Of a stretch of DNA of 64,000 bases, positions 36,548 to 48,215 are shown in pieces (within the stretch, counting starts at the first letter, position 1; each line of letters begins with the position of its first letter). The stretch covers positions 434,001 to 498,000 of the forward strand of contig FMBT01000309.1 of assembly GCA_900095095.1 (NCBI GenBank), in the 5' to 3' direction. A model generated the notes under the pieces. It ran no database searches and was not told where the DNA came from. It saw only the letters and a list, made by a program, of their open reading frames with translations. The DNA is from Fragilariopsis cylindrus CCMP1102. Taxonomy: Eukaryota; Bacillariophyta; Bacillariophyceae; Bacillariales; Bacillariaceae. A program made the position numbers and the translations under genes.

Positions 36548-37663
36548 TTAATCAGTCCAATCAATTCTAATTGGTCGTCCCAGAAGATTCTTTCCGTTCA
36601 AAGTAGCTCCCTTTTCGCACGCCTCTGTCTTCCAAAACTCCACGAAACCACATCCTTTGAAGTCGCCCGATTCTTTGTGGTGCAACCAACGAACAGCCTT
36701 CACTTCAGCATCAACAGTCCCAAAAAATTTGATAATTCCTTCGTCGTCAATATCGTACGAAAGATTACCGATAAATAATTTTAAACAGTCATCGGGCTTA
36801 GCGCTCATAGCCTTCGTACCCGTCCCTCCAGCTTGTCCTCCAGTAGTACTGCCACCACTAATCACTTTTTTCGGTGGAGGCCAAACATCGCCTTCTCTAG
36901 CTTCGGCGAAGTTGATTTTAAGAGGCCGCCCGATCAATTTTGAACCTGCCATTGCCACAGCATCGGCAGCAGAAGTAGAATTGTCCATTTCTATAAAAGC
37001 CGATCCATAAAACTTTCCAGTCTCTTTATCCGTGATCCATTTGATGTGAGTGACTTCACCAGGGAAAAAGGCACCGAGTGAACTTTCGTCTACGGAAAAT
37101 GGGAGGTTACCAAGGAAGAGACGAGTAACGCCTTGGGGATTACCCTTGCACGGCATATTCTTTTCGGATGACGAAGATGAACTAGTTTTGCTTTGATCCT
37201 TAATGGCAGAGTCTTCGTCTTGTGTTTCTTTCCCTCCATTCTCCACGGAGATTGCATCGGCAGCATCTTCACTGTTATTCCCACTATCTTTATCATCATC
37301 GATTTCAGATGTTTCGTGGTCTGTCTTCTGTTTTTTCTTTTCTTTCTTTTCTTTCTTTTTCTTTTTACTTTTTCCTTCATCTTCTTCATTTGTGGATGAT
37401 GATTTTCGCTTTTTCTTGTTGATCTTTGCTTTTATAAGGCTGATGGTCCCATCTGCTTCCAATTTCACCTTTCCCGATTCTTCCATGTTCTGAATTGCCT
37501 TCTTGAATAATTTCTTGGAGCTCTTGTCACTTTCGTCCAATTGCAACGATAACAATACCATTTTACGAAGCTTCTTGACCTGCTTGATTTCTGAAGATTC
37601 TAATATGGAACTGATGGATTTGTTCCAATCCACACTATCATCGATGCTTGATGATGACGGCAT
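36548..37663 (-). CDS. Two-RRM nucleolar-type RNA-binding protein
   Basis: Single intact exon, 371 residues, ATG 37663. A helical N-terminal domain (residues 10-75: SSILESSEIKQVKKLRKMVL) is followed by a long Lys-rich and then acidic linker (KKKRKSSS; KKKKKEKKEKKKQK). RRM1 starts near residue 180 (RNP2 LFLGNL, RNP1 KFYGSAFIEM) and RRM2 near 295 (RNP2 LFIGNL, RNP1 DFKGCGFVEF), ending at GRPIRIDWTD. This layout resembles nucleolin/Gar2-like and Nop13-like ribosome-biogenesis proteins. A role in pre-rRNA processing is inferred. Confidence 0.88.
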   Translation of the reverse strand: MPSSSSIDDSVDWNKSISSILESSEIKQVKKLRKMVLLSLQLDESDKSSKKLFKKAIQNMEESGKVKLEADGTISLIKAKINKKKRKSSSTNEEDEGKSKKKKKEKKEKKKQKTDHETSEIDDDKDSGNNSEDAADAISVENGGKETQDEDSAIKDQSKTSSSSSSEKNMPCKGNPQGVTRLFLGNLPFSVDESSLGAFFPGEVTHIKWITDKETGKFYGSAFIEMDNSTSAADAVAMAGSKLIGRPLKINFAEAREGDVWPPPKKVISGGSTTGGQAGGTGTKAMSAKPDDCLKLFIGNLSYDIDDEGIIKFFGTVDAEVKAVRWLHHKESGDFKGCGFVEFWKTEACEKGATLNGKNLLGRPIRIDWTD

Positions 37664-38218
37664 GTTATCGATTTGAATTCTAAGATAATTCTATTCAAGA
37701 TGATTACAGTATATTCTCGGCTCTATCGGTCAGTTCGTTAATATGTTTGTAAAGCAACCACAAGAGTTTAAACTAAAATCTTTGAAATAATAATAAAAAA
37801 TGAGAAAGTTTATCAAAAATCTCGAGAAAGTTGAAATGGAGAGGTTCTCAGCGTTAGTGACTTAATCAGTCACTAGAGTCACGCATCTACAGTATGTTCG
37901 CTTCAATTTGTATATCCGAGGCCACGTCTGTTTGTTGTACGGTGATTTTTTTAACTTTTTACTCTGACTACGAGTACGACTACACTCTACGAAGTACATT
38001 AGTCTTGTCCAAAAAAGTCTTTTAAAGATCTATATCAATTGTTTTTCCAATTAGAGAATGAAAAATGCAGCCTACAAAAATCAGTAAGAATCTAATCTGT
38101 TTAAATGTTTGTATTCTTATTTTTCTTAAATACGATAGAAACGTGTTTCGTGTAATTTAATTAATTTAAATATCGTTCATTCGTGGTCGTACAGTACTAC
38201 TTTATGTTGACCCAATCA
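37664..38218. other. Spacer between minus-strand genes
   Basis: 555 bp, AT-rich. Promoter of the RRM gene and 3' region of the next minus-strand gene. Nothing else seen. Confidence 0.4.
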
Positions 38219-39226
38219 TTATCCAGAACCGGTTGCTTCTTGAAAGTACTCTCGCGTTGTTTGGCTATCCATTATTGAATCATAATCGACTAATCTCCAT
38301 GTAAAAGTAACAGGTTGAGATCCCGGAACATGGCTTTCATATGCTAGCCGTCCCATGCATGTGTAGGGGAGAAGTTTTTTCGTCTGTGCATCATTATGTC
38401 GACACCATAGAATGATTCTACTAGATGATATAGAAGAATTATTTGACGCTGTTTCCTTTCCCATGTGAATTAATCTCTGAATAACTGGAGAATCTTCCCT
38501 CATTTTGCTACCCCCAAACCAAGATACACACCGTCCGTTTGAAGAGAAATCATTTGGTCCTCCTAAATTAATCCAGAGATATATTGAATTCTTCCATTCT
38601 TGTACGCCACAGTACTTATTGAAAGAAAGACGGGAGACTCCCTGTAATCGATGTACGTCGTCTGGGTAAGCTACTTCACTAAAAGTGTTGTGAATCACAA
38701 AATCCTTTCCAAATGTTTCCATCGGCTTACCAAGAAACTTAAGAACAAGTTTAGATGTATCCAGTGAAATTGAACGGACTGAATTGGCTGCAGGTTCTGA
38801 TATCGATGATGATTTTTTTGAGGATATTATCTTCTTTTTCAACTGTTTATCCATATTAAATATCCTTTCGTCGGCATCATTATCATCGTCATCGTCGAGT
38901 ACGGTCAATGAACGTTTCGTCCCACGCTGATGATGTCTTTTCGTATCATTCAAAAGAGTATTGCTGACTTCCATATAATTCGCTTTGATCGGCTGACCCG
39001 ATATTCTTGACGAGCGTCGACTAGGCGTCACTATAGCTAGTATACTTGGTGTACTATGTTTCTTATTATTGCTCCTTGTTGTTGTTCTTGTTTTTGCTTT
39101 TGGAAAAGTATACAGTCCTAATTCCTTCAATCTGGCTTGATTACGAGCGATCTTGGCCGCCCTCAACGCCAAATATGGATTACCACACACATCATCATTG
39201 CTGTTATTATTCGTTTCTTCCTCCAT
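38219..39226 (-). CDS. Unrecognised protein with conserved C-terminal domain
   Basis: Single intact exon, 335 residues, ATG 39226. The N-terminal half is basic and low-complexity, with TPSRRSSRISGQPIKANYME, a segment like those before the WD repeats of WDR76-type proteins, and KRSLTVLDDDDDND. The C-terminal 170 residues look folded: FGKDFVIHNTFSEVAY, RLSFNKYCGVQEWKNSIYLW, GRCVSWFGGSKMREDSPVIQ, SRIILWCRHND, YTCMGRLAYESH and PVTFTWRLVDYD. The end (LGRL-Y...P-TFTW-L-DYD) faintly recalls DUF3427 in bacterial helicase-like proteins. That similarity is a hunch, not a call. Probably nuclear. Confidence 0.7.
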   Translation of the reverse strand: MEEETNNNSNDDVCGNPYLALRAAKIARNQARLKELGLYTFPKAKTRTTTRSNNKKHSTPSILAIVTPSRRSSRISGQPIKANYMEVSNTLLNDTKRHHQRGTKRSLTVLDDDDDNDADERIFNMDKQLKKKIISSKKSSSISEPAANSVRSISLDTSKLVLKFLGKPMETFGKDFVIHNTFSEVAYPDDVHRLQGVSRLSFNKYCGVQEWKNSIYLWINLGGPNDFSSNGRCVSWFGGSKMREDSPVIQRLIHMGKETASNNSSISSSRIILWCRHNDAQTKKLLPYTCMGRLAYESHVPGSQPVTFTWRLVDYDSIMDSQTTREYFQEATGSG

Positions 39227-39756
39227 CGTTTTCCAAAAGTGATAGCTTAGTTAGCTTAGAAGAAGTGGAGATCAATATGCGACGTTGATCTTCTTTTCTC
39301 ATGTGCGTTCATGGTTTCTCATGGTCGATGCATGGATCGATGTCGAGGTGTGAGGAAAGAGAAATACAAACGAGAAAAATCATTGTAAAAAGGCGCGACG
39401 ATCTTCCGCGCTCTGTTTCATGCGCGCGTAAATGAAATCTCCTTTCGAGTACCTCCACGATTCAATTTTTTCGACTCAAACAGAACTGCTGCGTAGATGA
39501 TGACACATGAATGATATAATCAAGATCGAATTTTGAGTTTTACACGGAGGAAACACCGCGAGAAAAAAGAACAACGAAGGCGTCAACTCTTACTTAATAA
39601 TTTCTTCTATCCGCTTTCTGCTTTAATATTCTGGTCCTATCAACGGAAGCTGCTGTCAGTCTAGTACATATTACAACAACAACAACAACTAGACTTGGAA
39701 GAGATACAATTGAAAAAGCAATATAAATACTACTCGTACAATCACAACTATCAACC
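39227..39756. promoter_or_regulatory. Head-to-head promoter region including ATG8
   Basis: 530 bp between the start codons of the unrecognised minus-strand gene and ATG8. GCGC-rich words lie near 39392-39428. Confidence 0.35.
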
Positions 39757-40408
<652 letters not shown>

Positions 40409-40556
40409 AGGAAGAAAAAAACGTTTATTATGTCACTCATAACATTAAGAGAACGAGAATAACGTACGAGGAAGTATCGATTTCTGTTATATAATTAGAG
40501 CTAGTTCGTTTCTAGGAGGCTGGTTCATTTCATACGCATGGAAACGGATACATGGG

Positions 40557-40592
<36 letters not shown>

Positions 40593-41043
40593 TCGTTTCT
40601 TTTTGGCATTCATAAATTACAATTTCAAATGTATAAAATAGATGACAATGTAATTATTATTTTTGTTGTTTCACCAAAGTCTTCCGTACGAATAACAAAC
40701 TTTTAATAGTACAGTTTAATAAATACTGCACTGTCTGGTATAATAACACACAAGCACATAAAAATGTTTCATCAAATACTAGGTTAGATTCAATCTGATT
40801 TTAGTCTATGATACCAATCTGAGCTCCGCATATATATTTGTATCTTATATGTGTATTAACTGTAGTTGTTATCCAATTTTATTTTCGTAACACAATTACT
40901 ACTCTACTATAAGCTATAGGAACAATACAGCAGTGGGTGCTGGTTACTACGAATTTTGAATAGAACTCCAAAAACTACAACTAAAATAGTTTAGGTTTAA
41001 TCTGTTTTTCTAGTAATATATATATAAATCGTTATTATAATAA
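40409..41043. other. Tail-to-tail spacer with (TA)n
   Basis: 635 bp between ATG8 and the secreted-protein gene. It contains a TA run at about 40558-40588. No gene seen. Confidence 0.45.
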
Positions 41044-42021
41044 TTATGCACTATCGACCACCACACATAAATCGATCCCAGAAACCCCAGCAAATGAATT
41101 AAGTGTGATGTACAGTCTATGGATGTTATCTAGACCAAGGTCGACATTTTGAAATCCGTTCTGACCTACAGATACCAAATTAATCTTTTCTGCAGTTCCA
41201 TCATTGTGTACCGCCAGTATTTCATTTTCTTCACCAATGATATTTAATAATTCTATACTATCAACTTTCGTCCATTTATTATGAAAGTCAAAGGTAAGGA
41301 CACCACCAAGTAACGATTCAGATGATGTTCCTTCGCTGCTGCCGATGTTGATACCTGTATTTGTACTAGTATTTGGAGAACCGGGCACTCGAGATGGAAT
41401 CAAAACCTTTTCAAGTCGTTGACAATTTTCTCCCGGTTGTCCTTCCCTACCACCCCTTCCAACTCCGAATCCTCCACAATCGAAGTTAGGTGAGCCAAGG
41501 GAAAAAATATCACTACTACCTTCTAATCCGTTCGTATTTACATTTGAGGAATCAAAAATCATTGGATGGATGTCCTTTTCCCCATTGTGACCCTCGGCGT
41601 GAATCATAACACCATACGTGTGGAACCATTCCCCATTCACGAAAAGACCACCGAACATTGTTCTTCCATTGGAAGCTTTAGCAAAGTCCAGTCTAACACG
41701 TTGACAAACAGGAACTATACCATCCTGTTTGTTACCATCTTTAGATCCACTCAAAAGTTGTGGTGACGATTTGTATTGATCTTGTTCTTGTATTAATTGT
41801 TCAAGATCTGGTTGTAATACTATATCGTTCTGTCCAGGTCCATTTGAATGTCTTCGAAGTTGACGCACAGGTACGCCCCTACCCGATTGATTAGACTTGC
41901 TATTTTCTTGTTCAGTTGTCACGATAAAGGAATCTTGGAGAGTCGCCGTTGCTACTGTTGCTTTTGCAATAACACAAACAACAGCAAACCATGCTGGGAC
42001 AGTAGCCAACCAACACCGCAT
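41044..42021 (-). CDS. Secreted protein with a PEP-CTERM-like beta domain
   Basis: Start chosen at ATG 42021, which gives a signal peptide (MRCWLATVPAWFAVVCVIAK...ATVATA). The longer open frame begins at a TTG. 325 residues, intact. After a Gln/Asn-rich linker comes RVRLDFAKASNGRTMFGGLF...EWFHTYGVMIHAEG...HPMIFDSSN, then GVLTFDFHNKWTKVDSIELLNI and a final strand HRLYITLNSFAGVSGIDL. The order 'L-F-G...G-V-I-A...P-I-F-D-S', then 'G-L-F-F...V-S-I-L-I', is common in secreted bacterial and algal extracellular proteins (many with PEP-CTERM anchors). Function unknown, possibly cell wall or surface. Confidence 0.7.
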   Translation of the reverse strand: MRCWLATVPAWFAVVCVIAKATVATATLQDSFIVTTEQENSKSNQSGRGVPVRQLRRHSNGPGQNDIVLQPDLEQLIQEQDQYKSSPQLLSGSKDGNKQDGIVPVCQRVRLDFAKASNGRTMFGGLFVNGEWFHTYGVMIHAEGHNGEKDIHPMIFDSSNVNTNGLEGSSDIFSLGSPNFDCGGFGVGRGGREGQPGENCQRLEKVLIPSRVPGSPNTSTNTGINIGSSEGTSSESLLGGVLTFDFHNKWTKVDSIELLNIIGEENEILAVHNDGTAEKINLVSVGQNGFQNVDLGLDNIHRLYITLNSFAGVSGIDLCVVVDSA

Positions 42022-42599
42022 TCTACCGATCCAAAGATTGAATACAAGAAGCTGTCTAGAATTATCCTTATAAAGCTTTTGTATCAAAGTGGATAGTTTG
42101 AACTTTCAGAAACGAATGTTGTTTGAATATAAAAGAATTAATGGTACGGATAGCATTCATTGTAATAGTATACAATTTAGTACAGTACTGTACTGTACAA
42201 CATTTTGCTTTTTTTTTCGGCGCGGAATTTTTAGTACACGACTCGCTCGACAAAAAAATTCCTAGAAATTTGAGAACATTCTTCTCAATTCTCAATTCTT
42301 ATTCTCCATCTATTTGACAACAATCCCATCATATACTGTCGTCGATTATCAATCAGTTGCGGTAAAAGGTAGAACACATCAACGAAAGAATTAACTAGTT
42401 TACGACATCACCTGCACCATCATCGTTCATCATCAACAATAATAGGAACGTCGTTGACGTTGACAAAGAAGTAGGCGATTTACAACATCATTATTCTTAG
42501 CTAGACAACCAATCATCCAAGATATTATTACAAGTATTGCAATAGTTTATCACCCTCCCTTACAGTCGACCAACGCACTTAACAGCCAACCGGAAAGAG
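42022..42599. promoter_or_regulatory. Head-to-head promoter region
   Basis: 578 bp between the secreted-protein and thiolase start codons. GTACAGTACTGTACTGTAC at 42180-42198 is a near-palindromic GTAC/ACTG run. Confidence 0.4.
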
Positions 42600-44092
42600 A
42601 TGTCTTCAATTGTAATCGCATCAATCGCTCGTACTCCGATAGCCAAATTTTGTGTACGTGACAAATGATAACAATATCCTGTCGAACGAGGATGCTATCA
42701 AAAATGATATTCAAAATCGAAAATGATTCTTGGTTCGATTCATTCACATTTTCCGTCATTGTTACTATTATCTTTCATTTCTCATTCACCTAATGCATAC
42801 ACTTCTTTGTTTTGGTAGGGAAATCTTTCTTCCCTCAAGGGTTCTGAGTTGGCGGCTGTAAGTGAATATACAGAATGAAAAAATACATATTAATGTTCTT
42901 CCGGTATAGTATTGGATACAGTATACAGATTTTAATGTTAACGATGATATTGTGTTATTTATCTGACGATACTTTTTCCTATTATTTTTCTTGAAAGTTG
43001 GCTATCCGTGGAGCACTGGACAAGCTTCCAAATGACATCCATATTTCAGAATGTATCATGGGCAATGTTGTTAGTGCGGGGATGGGTCAAGCCCCAACGA
43101 GGCAAGCAACTCTTTATGCTGGTTTGCCACCAACGACAATTTGCACCACAATAAACAAAGTTTGTGCTTCGGGCATGAAATCTGTTATGATGGCTAGTCA
43201 GGCATTACAATGCAGTGGTAGTAATAGTGGTAATATAATTATTGCTGGTGGATTTGAATCTATGTCCAACATTCCGCACTGTTTGAAAAATTCTCGGACT
43301 GGGAAAAAGCTCGGTAACTCTGAAGTAGTAGATTTGGTCATCAACGACGGTCTTTGGGATTTATACAATAATCAACACATGGGTATGTGTGGTGAAAAAT
43401 GTGCTACTGATCACAATTTATCACGAGACGATCAGGATGCGTACACTGTTGAATCCTATAAAAGAGCACAATCAGCACTGGTAGAAGGAGTATTCGAAGA
43501 AGTCATTCCCGTAGAAATTGCGCAACGAGGAGGCAACCTACTAATAGTGAATCAAGACGAGGAACCAAATTCTATCAAGATTGAAAAGATTTCAACATCG
43601 AAACCCGCCTTTGATCAAAGCAACGGAACAATTACTGCGGCGAATGCTAGCAGTCTGAACGACGGAGCTTGTGCGTTGGTTTTAATGACAGAAAAGGAAG
43701 CATTAGATAGAGGGATTGCTCCCTTGGCAAGAATTATAGGCTTTGGTGATGCAGCACAGGATCCAATCAATTTTACGACGACTCCGTCGCTCGCTGTTCC
43801 TGTTGCTTTAAATAATGCGGGTATTGAATTATCGGACGTAGACTATCACGAAATAAATGAAGCTTTTAGTGTTGTAGCGTTGGCTAATATGCAGCTACTA
43901 AATCTAGATTCGTCAAAGGTCAATGTATTTGGCGGTGCAGTGTCTTTGGGTCATCCAATTGGAATGTCTGGAGCAAGAATCATTGGAACTCTATACGATG
44001 TGCTGAAATATAGAGATGGGAATATAGGTTGTGCGTCAATTTGCAACGGTGGAGGTGGTGCATCTGCGATTGTGATCGAACGTTTGAGATAA
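42600..44092 (+). CDS. Acetyl-CoA C-acetyltransferase (thiolase II)
   Basis: Condenses two acetyl-CoA to acetoacetyl-CoA (first mevalonate step) or the reverse in degradation. Exons 42600-42653, 42819-42857 (only 39 bp) and 42998-44092, 395 residues, no break. MSSIVIASIARTPIAKFCGN at the start, nucleophile Cys near residue 87 in NKVCASGMKSVM, GGFESMSN, HEINEAFSVVALAN (His), GGAVSLGHPIGMSGAR and final CNGGGGASAIVIERL with the second catalytic Cys. There is no transit peptide and no PTS1 at the end (RLR), so cytosolic is most likely. Confidence 0.94.
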
Positions 44093-44254
44093 CGGCATTG
44101 TTGGTAGTAGCGTCTTTTTCGCTGTTTATACTGAATATATTCATCTCAATTTTTAGAATTGAAAAAGTTTAATTAAAAATATTGTGCTACTAGTATTCAA
44201 TAGCTGTGTCTAGTGTTACAAAGGTACGGTTCGTTATTTTGCTCCAGTAGCTGC

Positions 44255-45972
44255 TTAGAATCTAAATACGCTTGTCCCTCCCATGTCATCAACTAGCAAG
44301 TCATTTTGTCTCTTGTTAAACTCGTCATTGAATGCTTCCTTCATCATCTTCTTCTGCATGCGTGCTACCTGGCGTTCTTTTTTAACATTCAACTTTCTTA
44401 ATTTCTTTTCTTCTGCTGATTCATTTTTATGTCGTTTCTCTCCTTTATTCACACTCATCATTGTGTCGGCTCCATCAAGTGTTGGACAATAACCATCATC
44501 GGTATAGTGGCCACTTGGCAATACTTCCAACGGTAGCCCCGTCTTTTCCGACAACTGTATTATCTGATGCTGTTGGGCCGGAGCCGAGGCAGTGGATTCG
44601 TCATCATCTCCCAGTCCACTTTTTCCTTTTTTAGGCTTTCGTCGCCTTCGACGACTACTGGAGGCAATCGTCATCGGATTATTGTCTAAGTTCGAATACG
44701 TAGACAAGATACTTTCACAATCCCAAGGGTTTCTCATTCTCTCAGAATAATAGGATTTGCCATCAATGAAAACTTCTTCAATTGGTGGGGCTGCATGTGG
44801 ATTCCTCAAAGTATCATCAGCTTCGCCCAAGATTTCATCCATGGGGCGAATGGTACAATCGATTTCCTTTAGGTTTATATCCTTTACAGGCACCATCTTA
44901 GTTCCAACCAGTGCTGCAAATCCACTTCCGCCATTGTTTGGTCCATCCATGTAGTGACGATTCCCCTGCATGAAAATGTCATCATCTCGTTCCTGTAAGT
45001 AATCATCTAGTGCGGCTTCTACCTGAGTGTCACCCTCTAAAGGACGATTACCTATCACGTCATCATTATCGTATCCCTCCCCGAGCTCGTCCGAGTCGTA
45101 TTCGGCTAGAGCTTCATTGAATTTGTCACAGAGTGCTTGTTCTTCTAATTGTGTTAACTTAGGAACAATACCAGGAATAGTGTCATTTTCGTCAAAATAT
45201 CCTGAATCACCATCGTCGTCGTTATCATCATCGTAGCCTTTGCCAACTCGCTTGGCTTTAGAAAAAAAATCTTGATCCATTTTTCCTTGTTCGTGAATAG
45301 TAGATAAACCACCCATTCCGGCTTCATCGTGAGATTCCATCTTGGCCTTATCAATAAGCCTTGAACATGTGCTGCAAAATCAAAGGCTTGATCACCATCG
45401 GCTGTGGGTTCTGGTTCTTTGGCAGCATCAAGAACGAATTCATCGTTCAATTCTTCAAACTCACCCTCATCGAAATCACCAAACAACATTTGAGCGATTT
45501 CTTCATCCATATGATCTGAAGTTAATGCAATCGAATCCAATTGTCTATCTACTTCTTGAACGATTTCATCTTTTACATCTCTCGCACGTGCATCCAACAT
45601 GAAGTTAACCTCTCTCTTACTGGTTCCCGGCATATTCTTTGTATTATTGGCAAAATATTGTCCGGTCCCTGTGATGGGTTTCGTGTGTTCTTCATAATCG
45701 AAATCGTCCACCAATCCAGCTTCAGATAGCTGATTTTTCCATTGTGAGAGTGCACCATCCTCAATCACTCTCACACCTTTCTTTCCAAGGAGAATTTTTT
45801 CATCTGTTTCCGGGTTGTTATTGGGAGAAGGCCACAAAACTACTCCACTGTTGTTACCACTTTCGCTTCCGTTATCCGCGTCCCCATCCGCAACATCGCG
45901 CTGTGATCTGTATAGAAGGTGATAAGTAGAGGCATTCTTCTTATCGATGAATGGCTTTTTGGTCTTTCCCAT
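44255..45972 (-). CDS. LTV1: Ribosome biogenesis factor LTV1
   Basis: 40S-subunit assembly and export factor. ATG 45972, about 572 residues with one break near 45345. Start MGKTKKPFIDKKNASTYHLL is the LTV1 signature (KKPFI-KK-A-F-L-HRSQRD), followed by YRSQRDVADGD. Then come acidic stretches, DDYLQERDDDIF and the diagnostic RMRNPWDCESILSTYSNLDN. The end is basic and helical (EEKKLRKLNVKKERQVARMQ), as in known LTV1. Single exon. Tail-to-tail with the thiolase gene. Confidence 0.92.
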
Positions 45973-46223
45973 TATGGATTATTTGAAAGTCAATGAAGAT
46001 ACTACTACAAGTGATAATGTATGTAAGAACAAAAGGAATATACTGTATTGATAATAAGTTGTGATTATCCTCTCGACTTATTGGCTGCACATACAGTAGG
46101 CTGCATACTGTACCGTATAAAGTTTCAAGTAAGTTTGAAAGTGCGACTACAATTGTACGGCCAAAAGTGTGTTTTGACGACGAACGTCAAACGGTTGGTT
46201 CCTGGTGCGGGAATGAATAGTAG

Positions 46224-46258
46224 TCCCGTATAATACGGGAATAAATTAGTCCCGTATA
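46224..46258. other. Palindrome with a nearby repeat of the same half site
   Basis: TCCCGTAT-A-ATACGGGA at 46224-46240, an 8-bp inverted repeat. AGTCCCGTATA (46222-46232) recurs at 46248-46258 and once more at 56871-56881. Confidence 0.6.
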
Positions 46259-46625
46259 GTTTTTCAAAAGTCGTCAGGTTCCATGACATCATGTAATGCT
46301 ACATACCGGTTATGACATCAAGTTCTCCTGATGGTAGATTGTTCTTCATTAGCTTATTTTCTGTAAACGATATGAATTTTATGATTATTTTTCAGTTGTA
46401 GTTAGTGCCTGGTCTGCCGGCAATTTCTGTGTTAAAAGTTGATAGATGATGAGAATTTTCTGCTCATCAGTCACTTCTTTAAAAAGTAGCTGTGGAGTAT
46501 TAAAACGTCTAGATACTCATGTGCTTGGAATTGTATCATATGAATTGCATTTCTTTGCTTATCTTACTACGTTACTACTTGTACATGTGTACTTTTTTAC
46601 GTTGATGCCTGTTATGTTGCCTACC

Positions 46626-46752
46626 ATTCTTGTTGTTCTCTTGTTGCTTGTTCTCTTGTTGCTTGTTCTCTTGTTGCTTGTTCTCTTGTTGCTTGTTCTC
46701 TTGTTGCTTGTTCTCTTGTTGCTTGTTGCTTGTTGCTTGTTGCTTGTTGTTG
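46626..46752. repeat. 15-bp minisatellite (CTCTTGTTGCTTGTT)n
   Basis: About six to seven near-perfect copies followed by three to four copies of GCTTGTT. Because 15 is a multiple of three, both strands stay open in one frame. Confidence 0.92.
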
Positions 46753-47631
46753 ACAAGGTAAAATCACTCAACTAAAATGGTTATAGATATCTGAGTTAAA
46801 TTATTATTATTAACTGTGTTATTCTTAGATTATGAGGATGTCTACTTGTATTGTTGGTCTACTTTCATTTGATACTTTTGCAACTGATTGGTTGAGTTGA
46901 GCGTCTGCTCTTGCGGCCTGCCATTTGAATGGAATACCATTTTTCGGATTAATATCATTGCCTATGTAACTACATACTTAAACCGGTAGTCCAAATTGCT
47001 GCTAAGTGTTTGAACATATTTGAATACTGTACTTACACTTATGCATGGGCCATCCTTGTTGAGACTGCACTGGCATTTCCACTCCCGGCAAGTTTTAAGT
47101 GGTACTACGCAAGCAACTCAATATGGAGAATAGGCTACATTGGGTGGTACCAGTTGCTGCCTACTAATTTCCATACAAGTTACTAGACTACCCACATGGT
47201 TCAGTTAGCTCATATGATGATCTCATGGTAAGAGACACAGACAGTGCAGGGTAGAGGGGTGACATGTAATCAATTGTAAACAGTAGACATCAATTAATAG
47301 TAGTGGTGTTCAGGCTCATCCCAAATTCACTCAAATTTTTGCTCTGATAATTCTTTTGTACTGAGAATTTTGTTTGTTTTTAAAATTGCATGTTAATTTT
47401 GTAATTTTTTGTCTAGGCACTGAAATTTCCCTATTAAAAATGTAATGAATGTGTAGTAAGTACTACTAATATCCCTCCTAGCCGTGATGGAACTCACACC
47501 CATTTATTTGTTTGTAAACACTGCATAGCACCAACCAAAACAAGATTTTCTGAAGACTTTCCCTATGGTGCAAACTTGCGCATGCATTTCTGCCAAAGGT
47601 TAAATCTTGTCCAGCTGTAGGCCCTACTAGC

Positions 47632-47632
<1 letters not shown>

Positions 47633-47661
<29 letters not shown>
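47633..47661. repeat. (CT)n microsatellite
   Basis: CT run of about 14 units in the LTV1 to PIG-O spacer. Confidence 0.9.
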
Positions 47662-47662
<1 letters not shown>

Positions 47663-48215
47663 TTCTTTAAAAAGACCCCATGATAATCTACTACCAAGCT
47701 ATTAACTTTTAATGAACATTAGAAGCAGCTGGGCTTTCTTTGTTGACAATGGATATGGCATTTTTGTATCAAAATACACATTGCTAGGTTTACTTCTCAA
47801 AACAGGAGTAAAAGCTCCAAGATTTTGGGCAGACTGAGTCTTTCATGCATATTAAAAAGAGATAGAAAATGATGCATTGAGATAGCATAATTGATACAAA
47901 TACAAGCACTCATAAAATTCATCCTAGACACATTTCTCCCTCTTATCTGCAAGCAGATGCTAATTTAAAAAAGTGAATATTGAAAATATTTGCTTTATAT
48001 GACTATTTCTACATGAATGCAATTTTTCACAATTCTTACTTGGATGACCTCTTTGAATAGTGGTGGTTCCTAGAACAAAAATTGGAAAGTTTGGCAACCA
48101 GGAACTTCACAGCCACAACCCTAGAAATATCTTAAGAAGAAGACAGCATTCAACGGCTTTTTGCTCTAATGAAAAGGCAGTAAAAAAATATCACAATGTA
48201 TTTATCACACCCGTG

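Larger units (their letters stand above)
45973..48215. other. 2.2 kb spacer with several simple repeats
   Basis: Between LTV1 and PIG-O (both minus). It contains a palindromic CCCGTAT site, a 15-bp minisatellite and a CT run (separate entries). The 109-codon open frame here is an artefact of the minisatellite. No gene seen. Confidence 0.5.

Noticed and set aside
46446-46775. Leucine/valine-rich 109-codon frame that looks like a membrane protein
   Set aside because: Created by the 15-bp minisatellite; no start context or family features.
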